Source: Clostridia bacterium (GTDB lineage Bacteria; Bacillota; Clostridia; Oscillospirales; Acutalibacteraceae). From it: a stretch of DNA of 14,401 bases. This document shows, piece by piece, positions 6,491 through 12,995 of the stretch. The number at the start of each line of letters is the position of its first letter. Position 1 is the first letter of the stretch. The notes under the pieces are model-generated. The model worked only from the letters and a program-made list of their open reading frames with translations. It ran no database searches and was not told where the DNA came from. A program made the position numbers and the translations under genes. The stretch lies in the NCBI GenBank assembly GCA_024404125.1, contig JAKSQL010000013.1:1-14401 (forward strand). Direction: 5' to 3'.

Positions 6491-7492
6491 ATGTGTGAAG
6501 AGGTACAAAAGAAAAAAGTTTTAAGTTGTATTCAGCCGAGCGGAATGTTAACGCTCGGAAACTACTTGGGTGCTCTTAAAAATTGGCTTAATATGCAAGA
6601 TGAGTTTGACTGCACTTTTGCTGTAGCAGACCTTCACGCCATAACCGTACGTCAGGACCCCGTAAAATTCCGTTCACAGATTTATTCCACCTGCGCGCTT
6701 TTATTGGCCCTTGGTCTTGACCCAAATAAATCAACACTTTTTATTCAGTCGCATGTTCCGGAGCATGCCGCACTTTCGTGGCTTTTATCCTGCAACACGC
6801 AGCTTGGAGAAATGTCAAGAATGACGCAGTTTAAGGATAAATCCGCAAAACATGCCGATAACGTAAATGTAGGGCTTTTTTCCTACCCCGTTTTAATGGC
6901 GGCGGATATACTTTTATATAAACCCGATTTTGTACCGGTAGGCGCCGACCAAAAGCAGCACCTTGAAATAGCGCGCGATATTGCCGAGCGTTTTAACCGC
7001 ATTTACGGTGAGGTGTTTACAATTCCCGAACCGTACATAGCAAAAACGGGTGCTAAGGTTATGTCGCTTCAGGACCCCGATAAAAAGATGTCCAAGTCGG
7101 ACGATAACCTGAATGCTTACGTTGCGATACTTGACGATAGGGATACAATTATCCGCAAGTTTAAACGCGCCGTAACGGATAGCGAGGGCGGTATATACGT
7201 ATCGGAAGATAAGCCGGGTGTTTCAAACCTTATAGGCATTTACAGTGCCGTTACGGGTAAAACCGTAAAGGATACAGAAAGCGAGTTTTCGGGACTCGGT
7301 TACGGTGATTTCAAACTTGCCGTAGGCGAAGCGGTAGCAGATGAACTTGCGCCCATAAAGCAAAGGTACGAAGAAATTATAAAGGATAAATCGGAACTTG
7401 AGCGCATATATAAAGAGGGTGCAGCGCGAGCCGAAAAGGTTGCGGCAAAGACCTACTTTAAGGCGATGAAAAAGGTCGGTTTTGTTTTATGA
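6491..7492 (+). CDS. trpS: Tryptophanyl-tRNA synthetase
   Basis: Class I aminoacyl-tRNA synthetase that charges tRNA-Trp with tryptophan, 333 residues from this start, the usual bacterial length. The HIGH-equivalent motif is in PSGMLTLGNYLGAL (16-29), as in other bacterial TrpRS. KMSKS is intact at 199-203, followed by DDN. Other typical pieces are the AVADLHAIT and MTQFKDKSAK regions. The ATG at 6491 is preferred because AAAGGA (6475-6480) lies ten bases upstream. The GTG at 6455 would sit at the transcription start itself, and the ATG at 6482 is too close to the ribosome site. The stop overlaps the holB start (ATGA), so the two are probably translated together. Confidence 0.95.
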   Translation: MCEEVQKKKVLSCIQPSGMLTLGNYLGALKNWLNMQDEFDCTFAVADLHAITVRQDPVKFRSQIYSTCALLLALGLDPNKSTLFIQSHVPEHAALSWLLSCNTQLGEMSRMTQFKDKSAKHADNVNVGLFSYPVLMAADILLYKPDFVPVGADQKQHLEIARDIAERFNRIYGEVFTIPEPYIAKTGAKVMSLQDPDKKMSKSDDNLNAYVAILDDRDTIIRKFKRAVTDSEGGIYVSEDKPGVSNLIGIYSAVTGKTVKDTESEFSGLGYGDFKLAVGEAVADELAPIKQRYEEIIKDKSELERIYKEGAARAEKVAAKTYFKAMKKVGFVL

Positions 7493-8301
7493 TTTTTAAT
7501 TTCCATGATGAAAAAATCAAAAACAGTATAGAAAATCTCATAAAAAGCCGCCGTTTTCCTCATGCGGTTTTAATTGAGGGAAACAGTGAGAGTGAAAGAA
7601 TAAACCTTGCAGAGTATCTCACCAAAGCATTTTTGTGTTCGGCTGATGATATACCCTGCGATAAGTGTGATAACTGCCGTCTTGCAAATGATAAAAACCA
7701 CCCCGATATAACCTACGTTTTTCCCGAAGAAAACAAAAAGTTTATTTCGGTAAACAAGATAAGGGAAGTAAGAACTCAGGCGTTTGTAAGACCGCATTCT
7801 GCTTTAAGTAAGGTATTTATAATAACTGAAGCGCACCGAATGAATGAGCAGGCGCAAAACGCATTCCTTAAAATTTTGGAAGAGCCGCCTAAAAACGTAC
7901 ATTTCATTTTGTTATGCGTTTCAAAAATGCAGATGCTCGAAACCGTACGTTCAAGGTGTACACAGTTTACTTTAAACGGTGATACGGCGGGTGACGAAAA
8001 AGGTTACCTCATAAACGCGCAAAGTTATGTAGAATTTCTTTTAAGCGGCAAAAGGTACGAACAGTTAAAACTTTTATCGCAGTATGAAAAAGACAGAGCA
8101 TCGGCAGATGAATTCTTGTCTGCTTTAAAAGAGTATGCGGTAAGTATGCTCAAATCGGGAAATTTAAGTATTACAAAGAGCAGAGCGTTAACCTCGCTTT
8201 ACAGCGAGATAGAAGGGTTTAAGGACTTAATAAAAACCAATATAAATTTATCGCTTTTGTTTTCCGCGATGGTATGCGGAGCAAAGTATCAAAAGCAGTA
8301 A
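7489..8301 (+). CDS. holB: DNA polymerase III subunit delta prime
   Basis: Clamp-loader subunit of the replicative polymerase; it is an AAA+ family member that does not itself hydrolyse ATP. Seen: a degenerate P-loop at about 31-38 (GNSESERI, lacking the Gly-Lys-Thr of an active site), a zinc-binding cysteine set C50, C57, C60 and C63, the Walker B-like stretch VFIITEAHRM (109-118), LKILEEPP (127-134) and the SRC motif (155-157). The length of 270 residues is somewhat short for the family, with a reduced C-terminal domain. It overlaps trpS by four bases and is followed after 23 bases by ricT, the same order as holB-yaaT in Bacillus subtilis, which supports the assignment. Confidence 0.9.
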   Translation: MIFNFHDEKIKNSIENLIKSRRFPHAVLIEGNSESERINLAEYLTKAFLCSADDIPCDKCDNCRLANDKNHPDITYVFPEENKKFISVNKIREVRTQAFVRPHSALSKVFIITEAHRMNEQAQNAFLKILEEPPKNVHFILLCVSKMQMLETVRSRCTQFTLNGDTAGDEKGYLINAQSYVEFLLSGKRYEQLKLLSQYEKDRASADEFLSALKEYAVSMLKSGNLSITKSRALTSLYSEIEGFKDLIKTNINLSLLFSAMVCGAKYQKQ

Positions 8302-8324
8302 CAAACGGGAGAGGGACAGTTTAA

Positions 8325-9200
8325 ATGACAAAGGTCATATCCGTAAAATTCAAAGAGGGCGGAAGAGCATATTATTTTGACCCCGATAATAAAGAATATA
8401 ATGTAGGGGATAAGGTAATAGTTGAAACCGCCAACGGAAACGCTTTCGGGTTTGTATCGAAATCAGCCCACGAAGTTGAAGACGGTAATATAGTAGGCGA
8501 ACTTAAAAAAGCATTGAGGGTTGCCACAGAAAAAGACCTTGAAAGACTTGAGGAAAACATTAAAAAGCAGCAGGATGCTTTTAAGATATGTGAGGAGAAA
8601 ATTGCCGAGCATAAACTCGAAATGAAACTTGTAGAGGTTGAGTATAATTTTGACGCTACCAAGATAACCTTTTTCTTTACGGCGGACGGCAGAGTGGATT
8701 TCAGAGAACTCGTTCGTGACCTTGCCGCCACTTTCCATACAAGAATAGAACTCCGTCAAATAGGTGTTCGTGACGAAGCGCGAATGTTAGGCGGGGTAGG
8801 TATATGCGGTCAACCCTATTGCTGTAAGCAGTTTTTAGACGATTTTCAACCCGTATCAATAAAGATGGCAAAAGAGCAGGGCTTATCACTTAATCCCACT
8901 AAAATTTCGGGTAGTTGCGGCAGACTTATGTGTTGCCTTAAATATGAGCAGAATTCGTACGAGCATTTGATTTCAATAACCCCCGGTATCGGCGCAGTGG
9001 TAAAATCGCCTGACGGTATAGGTACGGTTATTGACTGTAATCTTATTACGGGTAATCTTATAGTAAAACCAAATGAGGGCGAGGGTGCGCCTTATAAGAT
9101 ACACAGAAGTGCGGTAAAACAAATTTCAAGAGCGAAAAAGGGCGGCAATAAAGCAAAAGAGGTATTGCCGAAAGAACTTGAGGAACTTGAAAGCAAATAA
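8325..9200 (+). CDS. ricT: PSP1-domain protein RicT (YaaT)
   Basis: Member of the PSP1 family, 291 residues. In B. subtilis the homologue works with RicA and RicF in an Fe-S-bearing complex that affects RNase Y-dependent mRNA processing, sporulation and biofilm formation. Sequence evidence: an N-terminal VISVKFKEGGRAYYF segment, a coiled charged stretch at about 69-100, the family signature from RQIGVRDEARMLGGVGICG (144-162), and conserved cysteines C161, C166, C167, C198, C203 and C204, several of which match the cluster ligands known for the family. GAGAGGG lies upstream of the ATG. The last residues are charged and Lys-rich. Its place directly after holB matches other Firmicutes. Confidence 0.92.
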   Translation: MTKVISVKFKEGGRAYYFDPDNKEYNVGDKVIVETANGNAFGFVSKSAHEVEDGNIVGELKKALRVATEKDLERLEENIKKQQDAFKICEEKIAEHKLEMKLVEVEYNFDATKITFFFTADGRVDFRELVRDLAATFHTRIELRQIGVRDEARMLGGVGICGQPYCCKQFLDDFQPVSIKMAKEQGLSLNPTKISGSCGRLMCCLKYEQNSYEHLISITPGIGAVVKSPDGIGTVIDCNLITGNLIVKPNEGEGAPYKIHRSAVKQISRAKKGGNKAKEVLPKELEELESK

Positions 9201-9206
9201 TTACAC

Positions 9207-9235
9207 TTGATTTTTGGTGTGTTTATTGATACAAT
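9207..9235 (+). promoter_or_regulatory. Promoter of the ferredoxin gene
   Basis: TTGATT (9207-9212) and TACAAT (9230-9235) are separated by 17 bases in the gap after ricT. The expected start near 9242 leaves a very short leader that still contains GGAGGT. The ferredoxin can therefore be expressed independently of the trpS-holB-ricT genes. Confidence 0.6.
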
Positions 9236-9256
9236 GTATGTGGTGGAGGTGTTAAT

Positions 9257-9427
9257 ATGGCTTATAAAATTTCAGATGAATGCATCAGTTGCGGTTCTTG
9301 CGCGGCAGGTTGTCCTTGCGACGCAATTTCCGAGGGCGCTGCGCATTACGAGATCGATCCTGAAAAGTGCTGCTCTTGCGGAGCATGTGCGGCAGGTTGT
9401 CCTGTAGAAGCAATTTCCGAGGAATAA
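9257..9427 (+). CDS. 2[4Fe-4S] ferredoxin
   Basis: A 56-residue clostridial-type ferredoxin, a soluble low-potential electron carrier. It has two complete CxxCxxCxxxCP motifs: C9, C12, C15, C19 and C38, C41, C44, C48. Each cluster takes three cysteines from one motif and the fourth from the other. Two additional cysteines, C21 and C39, lie next to the motifs. The two halves are clear internal repeats (CGSCAAGCP and CGACAAGCP, each followed by an AISE segment). GGAGGT (9245-9250) is six bases before the ATG. It has its own promoter and terminator, so it is a single-gene unit, as is common for abundant ferredoxins in anaerobes. The redox partners cannot be told from here. Confidence 0.95.
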   Translation: MAYKISDECISCGSCAAGCPCDAISEGAAHYEIDPEKCCSCGACAAGCPVEAISEE

Positions 9428-9437
9428 TTATTTACAT

Positions 9438-9478
9438 AAAAAGAGCGGTTTGGGATTATGTAACCAACCGCTCTTTTT
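9438..9478 (+). terminator. Intrinsic terminator of the ferredoxin gene
   Basis: AAAAAGAGCGGTT (9438-9450) pairs with AACCGCTCTTTTT (9466-9478) around a 15-base loop, running into TTTTTCTTTATATTTTTT. It is A-rich before and T-rich after, so it could also work in the reverse direction. Confidence 0.85.
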
Positions 9479-9599
9479 CTTTATATTTTTTGTCTTAAAA
9501 ATTCTCTCTTTTCAACAAAATTAAGTGAAAAATTCATTAAAAATTTTTCACCGTTTGTTTTACATAAATTTCTATTCATTTTATTGATGCATAGCACGC

Positions 9600-9706
9600 T
9601 TTTCCACTTATCAACCGAGTTATCCACCGTTTTTAGACTAAAAAATGGCAATTTACCGTCCTTATTCACCTAAAACGGTTGAAATCGCGGTGGATAACGT
9701 GTATAA
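9600..9706. other. Cluster of DnaA-box-like sites in a gene-free region
   Basis: Six 9-mers close to the DnaA-box consensus TTWTNCACA lie within 107 bp. On the + strand: TTTTCCACT (9600-9608), TTATCAACC (9608-9616), TTATCCACC (9620-9628) and TTATTCACC (9662-9670). On the - strand: TTATCCACC (9689-9697) and TTATACACG (9698-9706). GTTATCCACCG (9619-9629) and CGGTGGATAAC (9688-9698) form an 11-bp perfect inverted repeat. A nested pair, ACCGTTTTTAG (9626-9636) and CTAAAACGGT (9670-9679), lies inside it. None is the perfect TTATCCACA. This 361-base stretch (9428-9788) holds no gene I can support. The pattern could be a DnaA-titrating or origin-like site, or a structured element. Confidence 0.5.
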
Positions 9707-9788
9707 CTTTTTGGGTTGTATTAGTTTACATAATACTAAAAAATGCAGAGAAAAGATGATAAAAACAGCATAAATTTTTATGTAAACT

Positions 9789-10160
9789 TCAAGTTAAAAT
9801 ATAGAGCATTGCAATGAGCAAAAGTTTGTCTTTACTGTCGCTTGAAAGTATAAGTATCATACCTAAAATCAGCAGGGTATCGGGGTCACTTTTAAGGCGG
9901 TTTAAGATAGGTATATTTGAAAAATCACCGCTTGAAAGGTTGTTTAGTATTCCGTCAAACACCGTTCCTTTTTTTTGCACGGGACTTTCTTTTATAAAAC
10001 CCGTATTTTGATAATCGTCCGACTCTTTCCTATTTACCCTTACAAAAGAAGGTGCGGGCGGCATTTTATGCGGTGAGGAATTAATTGCGCGGTCATTCAT
10101 TTCTTTCATTCGCTCAATTGCCCGTTGTTTTGCGGTATTAAAATCGTTTTCTGATGCCAC
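9789..10160 (-). CDS. Hypothetical protein, acidic/basic N-terminus and hydrophobic C-terminus
   Basis: A 123-residue protein that I do not recognise. The first 90 residues are polar and look partly disordered, with a proline-rich patch HKMPPAP (31-37). The C-terminus has two short hydrophobic stretches (94-105 TLLILGMILILS and 112-123 KLLLIAMLYILT), separated by SDSKD, which could be a membrane hairpin or a helical packing element. The GTG start at 10160 is well supported by GGGAGG (10168-10173), seven bases upstream. It is the last gene of a three-gene set, 15 bases after the middle gene. Its stop abuts the TTATGTAAACT repeat, and no clean terminator follows. Confidence 0.72.
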   Translation of the reverse strand: MASENDFNTAKQRAIERMKEMNDRAINSSPHKMPPAPSFVRVNRKESDDYQNTGFIKESPVQKKGTVFDGILNNLSSGDFSNIPILNRLKSDPDTLLILGMILILSSDSKDKLLLIAMLYILT

Positions 10161-10175
10161 ACGTTTTCCTCCCTT

Positions 10176-10517
10176 TTAAAAATCTAAAAGACCGCTTTGC
10201 TTTAATGCCGGCAAAATTTCGATAAGTTTTAACAACTTAATCGCGTTGTCTACCTTTTCCTGCCGTTTAGTGCTCAAATTCGGTTTAAGTGCAAGGAGCA
10301 GTTTTGTACGGCTGTCGTCTGAGCGGCTTTTTAAAAGAGATACTATTTGCATTACCTTTTCTATGTCAACACCGTCAAACATACCGCCGTCAAAATCGGG
10401 GGATTTGGTTTCACTTTCGTCATTTTCTGCAAGCAGACTTTCCGCCATCTTGCGAACGCGGTTCATACTTTCGGGGTCGTTCATTATTTCGGCGAGTTTA
10501 CTGCTTAAATCGTCCAT
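10176..10517 (-). CDS. Hypothetical protein of a small three-gene cluster (middle gene)
   Basis: A soluble-looking, mostly helical protein of 113 residues with no membrane segment. It begins MDDLSSKLAEIMNDPESMNRV, and a central Asp/Gly-rich linker (DFDGGMFDGVD) precedes a C-terminal helical half containing LLLALKPNLSTKRQEKVDNAI. I have the impression that similar short proteins occur in clusters in Clostridia, but I cannot name a family. The start is ATG at 10517, whose A overlaps the previous stop codon (TGATG). A GTG directly before it at 10520 is an alternative. This overlap implies translational coupling with the first gene of the set. Confidence 0.75.
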   Translation of the reverse strand: MDDLSSKLAEIMNDPESMNRVRKMAESLLAENDESETKSPDFDGGMFDGVDIEKVMQIVSLLKSRSDDSRTKLLLALKPNLSTKRQEKVDNAIKLLKLIEILPALKQSGLLDF

Positions 10518-10768
10518 CACTTTTTACCGCCGTTCATAAGAGAGTTAAGTATTTTTTGTGCGGCGGGTGTTGAAAGTATTTCTTTTGTCTTTTCTTCGTT
10601 TGAAAGTGCAGCCATTAGTTTTTTGCGGTCGCTTTCGGGTAATGACGATATAAGTTTCGATATACCGTTTTTGTCCGATATATCAATGTTTTTGTTATTT
10701 ATTTTTCCGTTTGAAGAAAAAATAGCATCTATCAATTTTTGTTTATTTATGTTATTATAGTTTTGCAT
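10517..10768 (-). CDS. Hypothetical protein of a small three-gene cluster (first gene)
   Basis: An 83-residue, Asn/Lys/Ser-rich, largely helical protein. The C-terminal part, LISSLPESDRKKLMAALSNEEKTKEILSTPA, reads as two or three short amphipathic helices. A similar helix style (DRKKLM..LS, TKLLLALKPNLS) appears in the next protein, which hints at related or interacting products (inference). The start at 10768 is chosen because AAAGGGG lies about eight bases upstream; the longer open frame would start inside the region of the divergent gene. The promoter for the trio is not obvious; TTGAAC at 10805-10810 could be a -35 element, but no good -10 follows. Confidence 0.7.
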   Translation of the reverse strand: MQNYNNINKQKLIDAIFSSNGKINNKNIDISDKNGISKLISSLPESDRKKLMAALSNEEKTKEILSTPAAQKILNSLMNGGKK

Positions 10769-10810
10769 AATAATATCCCCTTTACAATACATAATATGAG
10801 GTTTGTTCAA

Positions 10811-11290
10811 ATGAGATTACTTGTAATTTCCGATTCACATAAAAAAAGCGCGGTTGTTGACCGCGTAATAAGAAAAGAAAAATCCGCCGCGCATATCTTC
10901 TTTTTAGGGGATGTGACAGACGATATAGAGGATTTACTTTACGAATACACCGACCGTAAATTCCATATAGTGCGCGGCAACTGTGACGGCTTTTGCCGTT
11001 ATCCCGATTACGATATAGTGAATATAGAGGGCGTAGATATACTGTATACCCACGGTCATACTTTCGGTGTTAAAAGTTCTAATGATAAACTGTATGACTT
11101 TGCAAAGAATACAGGCGCAAAGATAGCACTTTACGGGCATACTCATATATCAAATATTGAGTATAAGGACGGTATATATTTAATAAATCCCGGCTCGGTT
11201 TCAAGTCCTAAGGACAGTTTTGCTTCCTACTGTGTAATAGATATTGATGCAAACGGCATACTGCCTGCAATAAAGAAATGCGGAGATTAG
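10811..11290 (+). CDS. YfcE/MJ0936-type metallophosphodiesterase
   Basis: Calcineurin-like phosphodiesterase of 159 residues, the usual size of the YfcE/MJ0936 family, expected to use two metal ions such as manganese. All motifs are visible: DSH with D8 and H10, GDVTD with D34, GNCD (56-59) with N57, the THGH metal site (80-83), GHTH (109-112) and the NPGSVS loop (126-131). TGAGG (10797-10801) lies nine bases before the ATG at 10811, which makes this the likely start; in-frame ATGs further upstream have no ribosome site. It diverges from the three-gene hypothetical cluster and converges on prfC. The natural substrate is unknown, as for most of the family. Confidence 0.9.
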   Translation: MRLLVISDSHKKSAVVDRVIRKEKSAAHIFFLGDVTDDIEDLLYEYTDRKFHIVRGNCDGFCRYPDYDIVNIEGVDILYTHGHTFGVKSSNDKLYDFAKNTGAKIALYGHTHISNIEYKDGIYLINPGSVSSPKDSFASYCVIDIDANGILPAIKKCGD

Positions 11291-11314
11291 TTTTTCTAAT
11301 CTCCGCATTTCTTT
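11272..11314. terminator. Bidirectional terminator covering both stop codons
   Basis: A perfect 19-bp stem (11272-11290 with 11296-11314, core AAATGCGGAGATTAG) with a TTTTT loop. The TAG of the phosphodiesterase gene ends the left arm, and the TAA of prfC (11313-11315) begins in the right arm. T-rich stretches lie on both sides (TTTCTTTATTCTTTG on +, ATTTCTTTATTG on -). One hairpin appears to end both converging transcripts. Confidence 0.88.
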
Positions 11315-12923
11315 ATTCTTTGCTGAAATCTTCAAGTATTAGTCCGTCATTCTTTTCAAGCGCCCAGTTTATGTTCCAGTCACTTGTAAAGATAAGCAGA
11401 TTATTGCCCTTAAAATCCTGCACCCACTTGGTATCGGAAGTAAGGTTTAAAGACTTAATATCAATATCCTTATTTTTAACCCAACGTATATATTGGAAAG
11501 GCAGGTTGTTTCTTATAACGTCAACGTTATACTCGTTTTTAAGCCGGTATTCAAGCACCTCAAACTGCAATACACCTACAACACCTACTATTACACGCTC
11601 CATACCCGAATTCGGCTCGTGGAAAATTTGTATTGCACCCTCTTGTGCTATCTGCTCAACACCCTTTACAAACTGTTTTCTCTTAAGCGAGTCAACCTGC
11701 TCGATAACCGCAAAATGTTCGGGAGCAAAAGTAGGTATACCTTCAAATTCCACCTTGTGCTTAATATCGCAAACGGTATCTCCGATAGAGAAAATACCGG
11801 GGTCAAATACACCTATTATATCGCCGGCATACGCTTCGTTTATTACCTGACGGTCACTTGCCATCATTTGTTGCGGTTGCGAAAGACGTAAACTCTTTCC
11901 GCCCTGCAAATGATAATATTCCTTATCTCTCTCGAATTTACCCGAGCATATTCGCATAAAGGTTATGCGGTCGCGGTGTGCCTTGTTCATATTCGCCTGA
12001 ATTTTAAATACGAAAGCCGAAAAATCTTCGCTTTCGGGGGAGATTTCTCCCTGCTTTGTAGTTCTTGCCAATGGCGGAGTGGTCATTTTAAGGAAATTTT
12101 CAAGGAACGGCTCTACACCGAAATTGGTAAGCGCCGAGCCGAAAAATACGGGGGTAAGGGTTCCGTTTTGCACTTTGTTTATATCAAAATCGAAACTTGC
12201 GCCGTCAAGCAGTTCTATCTGCTCAACAAGGTCTTTGCGCTGATACTCTCCTATAAGACTGTCAAGTTTTTCGGTATCGGTTATATCGCAGGGTGTCGGT
12301 TTTAATTTCATCTGACCTTTATGCAGATTATCAAATGCAAGTATCTGACGGTTTTCTCTGTCAAACACACCCTTAAAGTTAACACCGCAACCGATGGGCC
12401 AATTCATAGGATACGTGCCAATGCCGAACTCTTTTTCAAGTTCGTCAAGCAGTTCAAACGGGTCACGCGCTTCGCGGTCAAGTTTGTTTATAAATGTAAA
12501 AATGGGTATGTGGCGCATAGCCGTAACCTTAAAGAGTTTTCTTGTTTGCGGCTCAATACCCTTTGCGGCATCTATAACCATAACAACACTGTCCGCCGCC
12601 ATTAGAGTACGGTAGGTGTCTTCCGAGAAATCCTGATGCCCCGGCGTATCAAGTATATTTATGCAACAACCCTCGTATTCAAACTGTAAAACCGAAGAAG
12701 TAATCGAAATACCTCTTTGCTTTTCAAGGTCCATCCAGTCTGATACGGCGTGTTTAGTGGTGGCTTTACCTTTAACCGAGCCCGCCGTTTGTATGGCGCC
12801 GCCGTAGAGCAAAAGTTTTTCCGTAAGTGTTGTTTTACCGGCGTCCGGATGCGATATAATGGCAAACGTTCTGCGACGGTTGATTTCTTCTTTTAAAGTC
12901 ACTGTCAAAATTTTTCCTTTCAT
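11313..12923 (-). CDS. prfC: Peptide chain release factor 3
   Basis: Translational GTPase that removes RF1/RF2 from the ribosome after peptide release; about 530 residues, the normal RF3 length. GTPase motifs are SHPDAGKTT (24-32), RGISITSSV (70-78), DTPGHQDF (92-99) and NKLD (146-149). RF3-specific blocks include the segment with WMDLEKQRGI and the C-terminal FQYIRWV. Start choice is uncertain. The ATG at 12923 would leave a leader of about ten bases and no ribosome site. The in-frame TTG at 12908 has AAAGGA six bases upstream and gives a protein starting just before TVTLKEEINRRRTF. The gene stands alone with its own promoter and shares its terminator with the convergent phosphodiesterase gene. 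Confidence 0.95.
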   Translation of the reverse strand: MKGKILTVTLKEEINRRRTFAIISHPDAGKTTLTEKLLLYGGAIQTAGSVKGKATTKHAVSDWMDLEKQRGISITSSVLQFEYEGCCINILDTPGHQDFSEDTYRTLMAADSVVMVIDAAKGIEPQTRKLFKVTAMRHIPIFTFINKLDREARDPFELLDELEKEFGIGTYPMNWPIGCGVNFKGVFDRENRQILAFDNLHKGQMKLKPTPCDITDTEKLDSLIGEYQRKDLVEQIELLDGASFDFDINKVQNGTLTPVFFGSALTNFGVEPFLENFLKMTTPPLARTTKQGEISPESEDFSAFVFKIQANMNKAHRDRITFMRICSGKFERDKEYYHLQGGKSLRLSQPQQMMASDRQVINEAYAGDIIGVFDPGIFSIGDTVCDIKHKVEFEGIPTFAPEHFAVIEQVDSLKRKQFVKGVEQIAQEGAIQIFHEPNSGMERVIVGVVGVLQFEVLEYRLKNEYNVDVIRNNLPFQYIRWVKNKDIDIKSLNLTSDTKWVQDFKGNNLLIFTSDWNINWALEKNDGLILEDFSKE

Positions 12924-12939
12924 TTAAACTAACAGTAGA

Positions 12940-12968
12940 ATTTTACCACAAAGCTTTGATTTTATCAA
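12940..12968 (-). promoter_or_regulatory. Promoter of prfC
   Basis: On the - strand TTGATA (12963-12968) and TAAAAT (12940-12945) are separated by exactly 17 bases. The expected start is near 12933, only about ten bases before the first ATG of prfC. Confidence 0.72.
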
Positions 12969-12975
12969 GAAAAAA

Positions 12976-12995
12976 GGAACGTAAATTTACGTTCC
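12976..12995 (-). terminator. Terminator of the kinase-PqqD-peptidase operon
   Basis: A 20-base perfect palindrome beginning GGAACGTAAA is followed on the - strand by CTTTTTTC. It contains the stop codon of the S26 peptidase gene (TAA at 12987-12989). The T-run position favours termination of the - strand transcript rather than an operator role. Confidence 0.75.

Larger units (their letters stand above)
9431..9788. repeat. Four copies of TTATGTAAA around the DnaA-box cluster
   Basis: Copies occur on the - strand at 9431-9439, 9559-9567 and 9725-9733, and on the + strand at 9778-9786. The last two extend to the 11-mer TTATGTAAACT (9723-9733 inverted, 9778-9788 direct), an 11-bp inverted repeat with a 44-base spacer next to the stop of the - strand gene. 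That 11-mer equals the XerD half-site of Bacillus dif as I remember it. No XerC half-site sits at dif spacing beside either copy. Confidence 0.5.

Noticed and set aside
9207..9407. A 66-codon + strand frame over the ferredoxin
   Set aside because: It is in another frame than the unmistakable two-cluster ferredoxin at 9257-9427.
9481..9669. A 62-codon - strand frame in the ferredoxin downstream region
   Set aside because: It starts with GTG, has no ribosome site, overlaps three DnaA-box-like sites and shows no protein-like pattern. Treated as chance.
9600..9788. Calling this the chromosomal oriC
   Set aside because: No dnaA, dnaN, rpmH or gyr genes are nearby, no box is the perfect TTATCCACA, and the flanking genes converge rather than diverge. 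Kept only as an origin-like or DnaA-binding cluster.
9723..9788. Calling either TTATGTAAACT copy a true dif site
   Set aside because: Neither copy has a recognisable XerC arm six bases away, and the two copies are 44 bases apart.
10739..10810. N-terminal extension of the phosphodiesterase gene
   Set aside because: The extra residues have no ribosome site and overlap the - strand gene start; the family begins at MRLLVISDSH.
12976..12995. The 20-base palindrome as a repressor operator for prfC
   Set aside because: It sits upstream of the -35 element and is followed by a T-run right after the peptidase stop codon, so a terminator explains it better.
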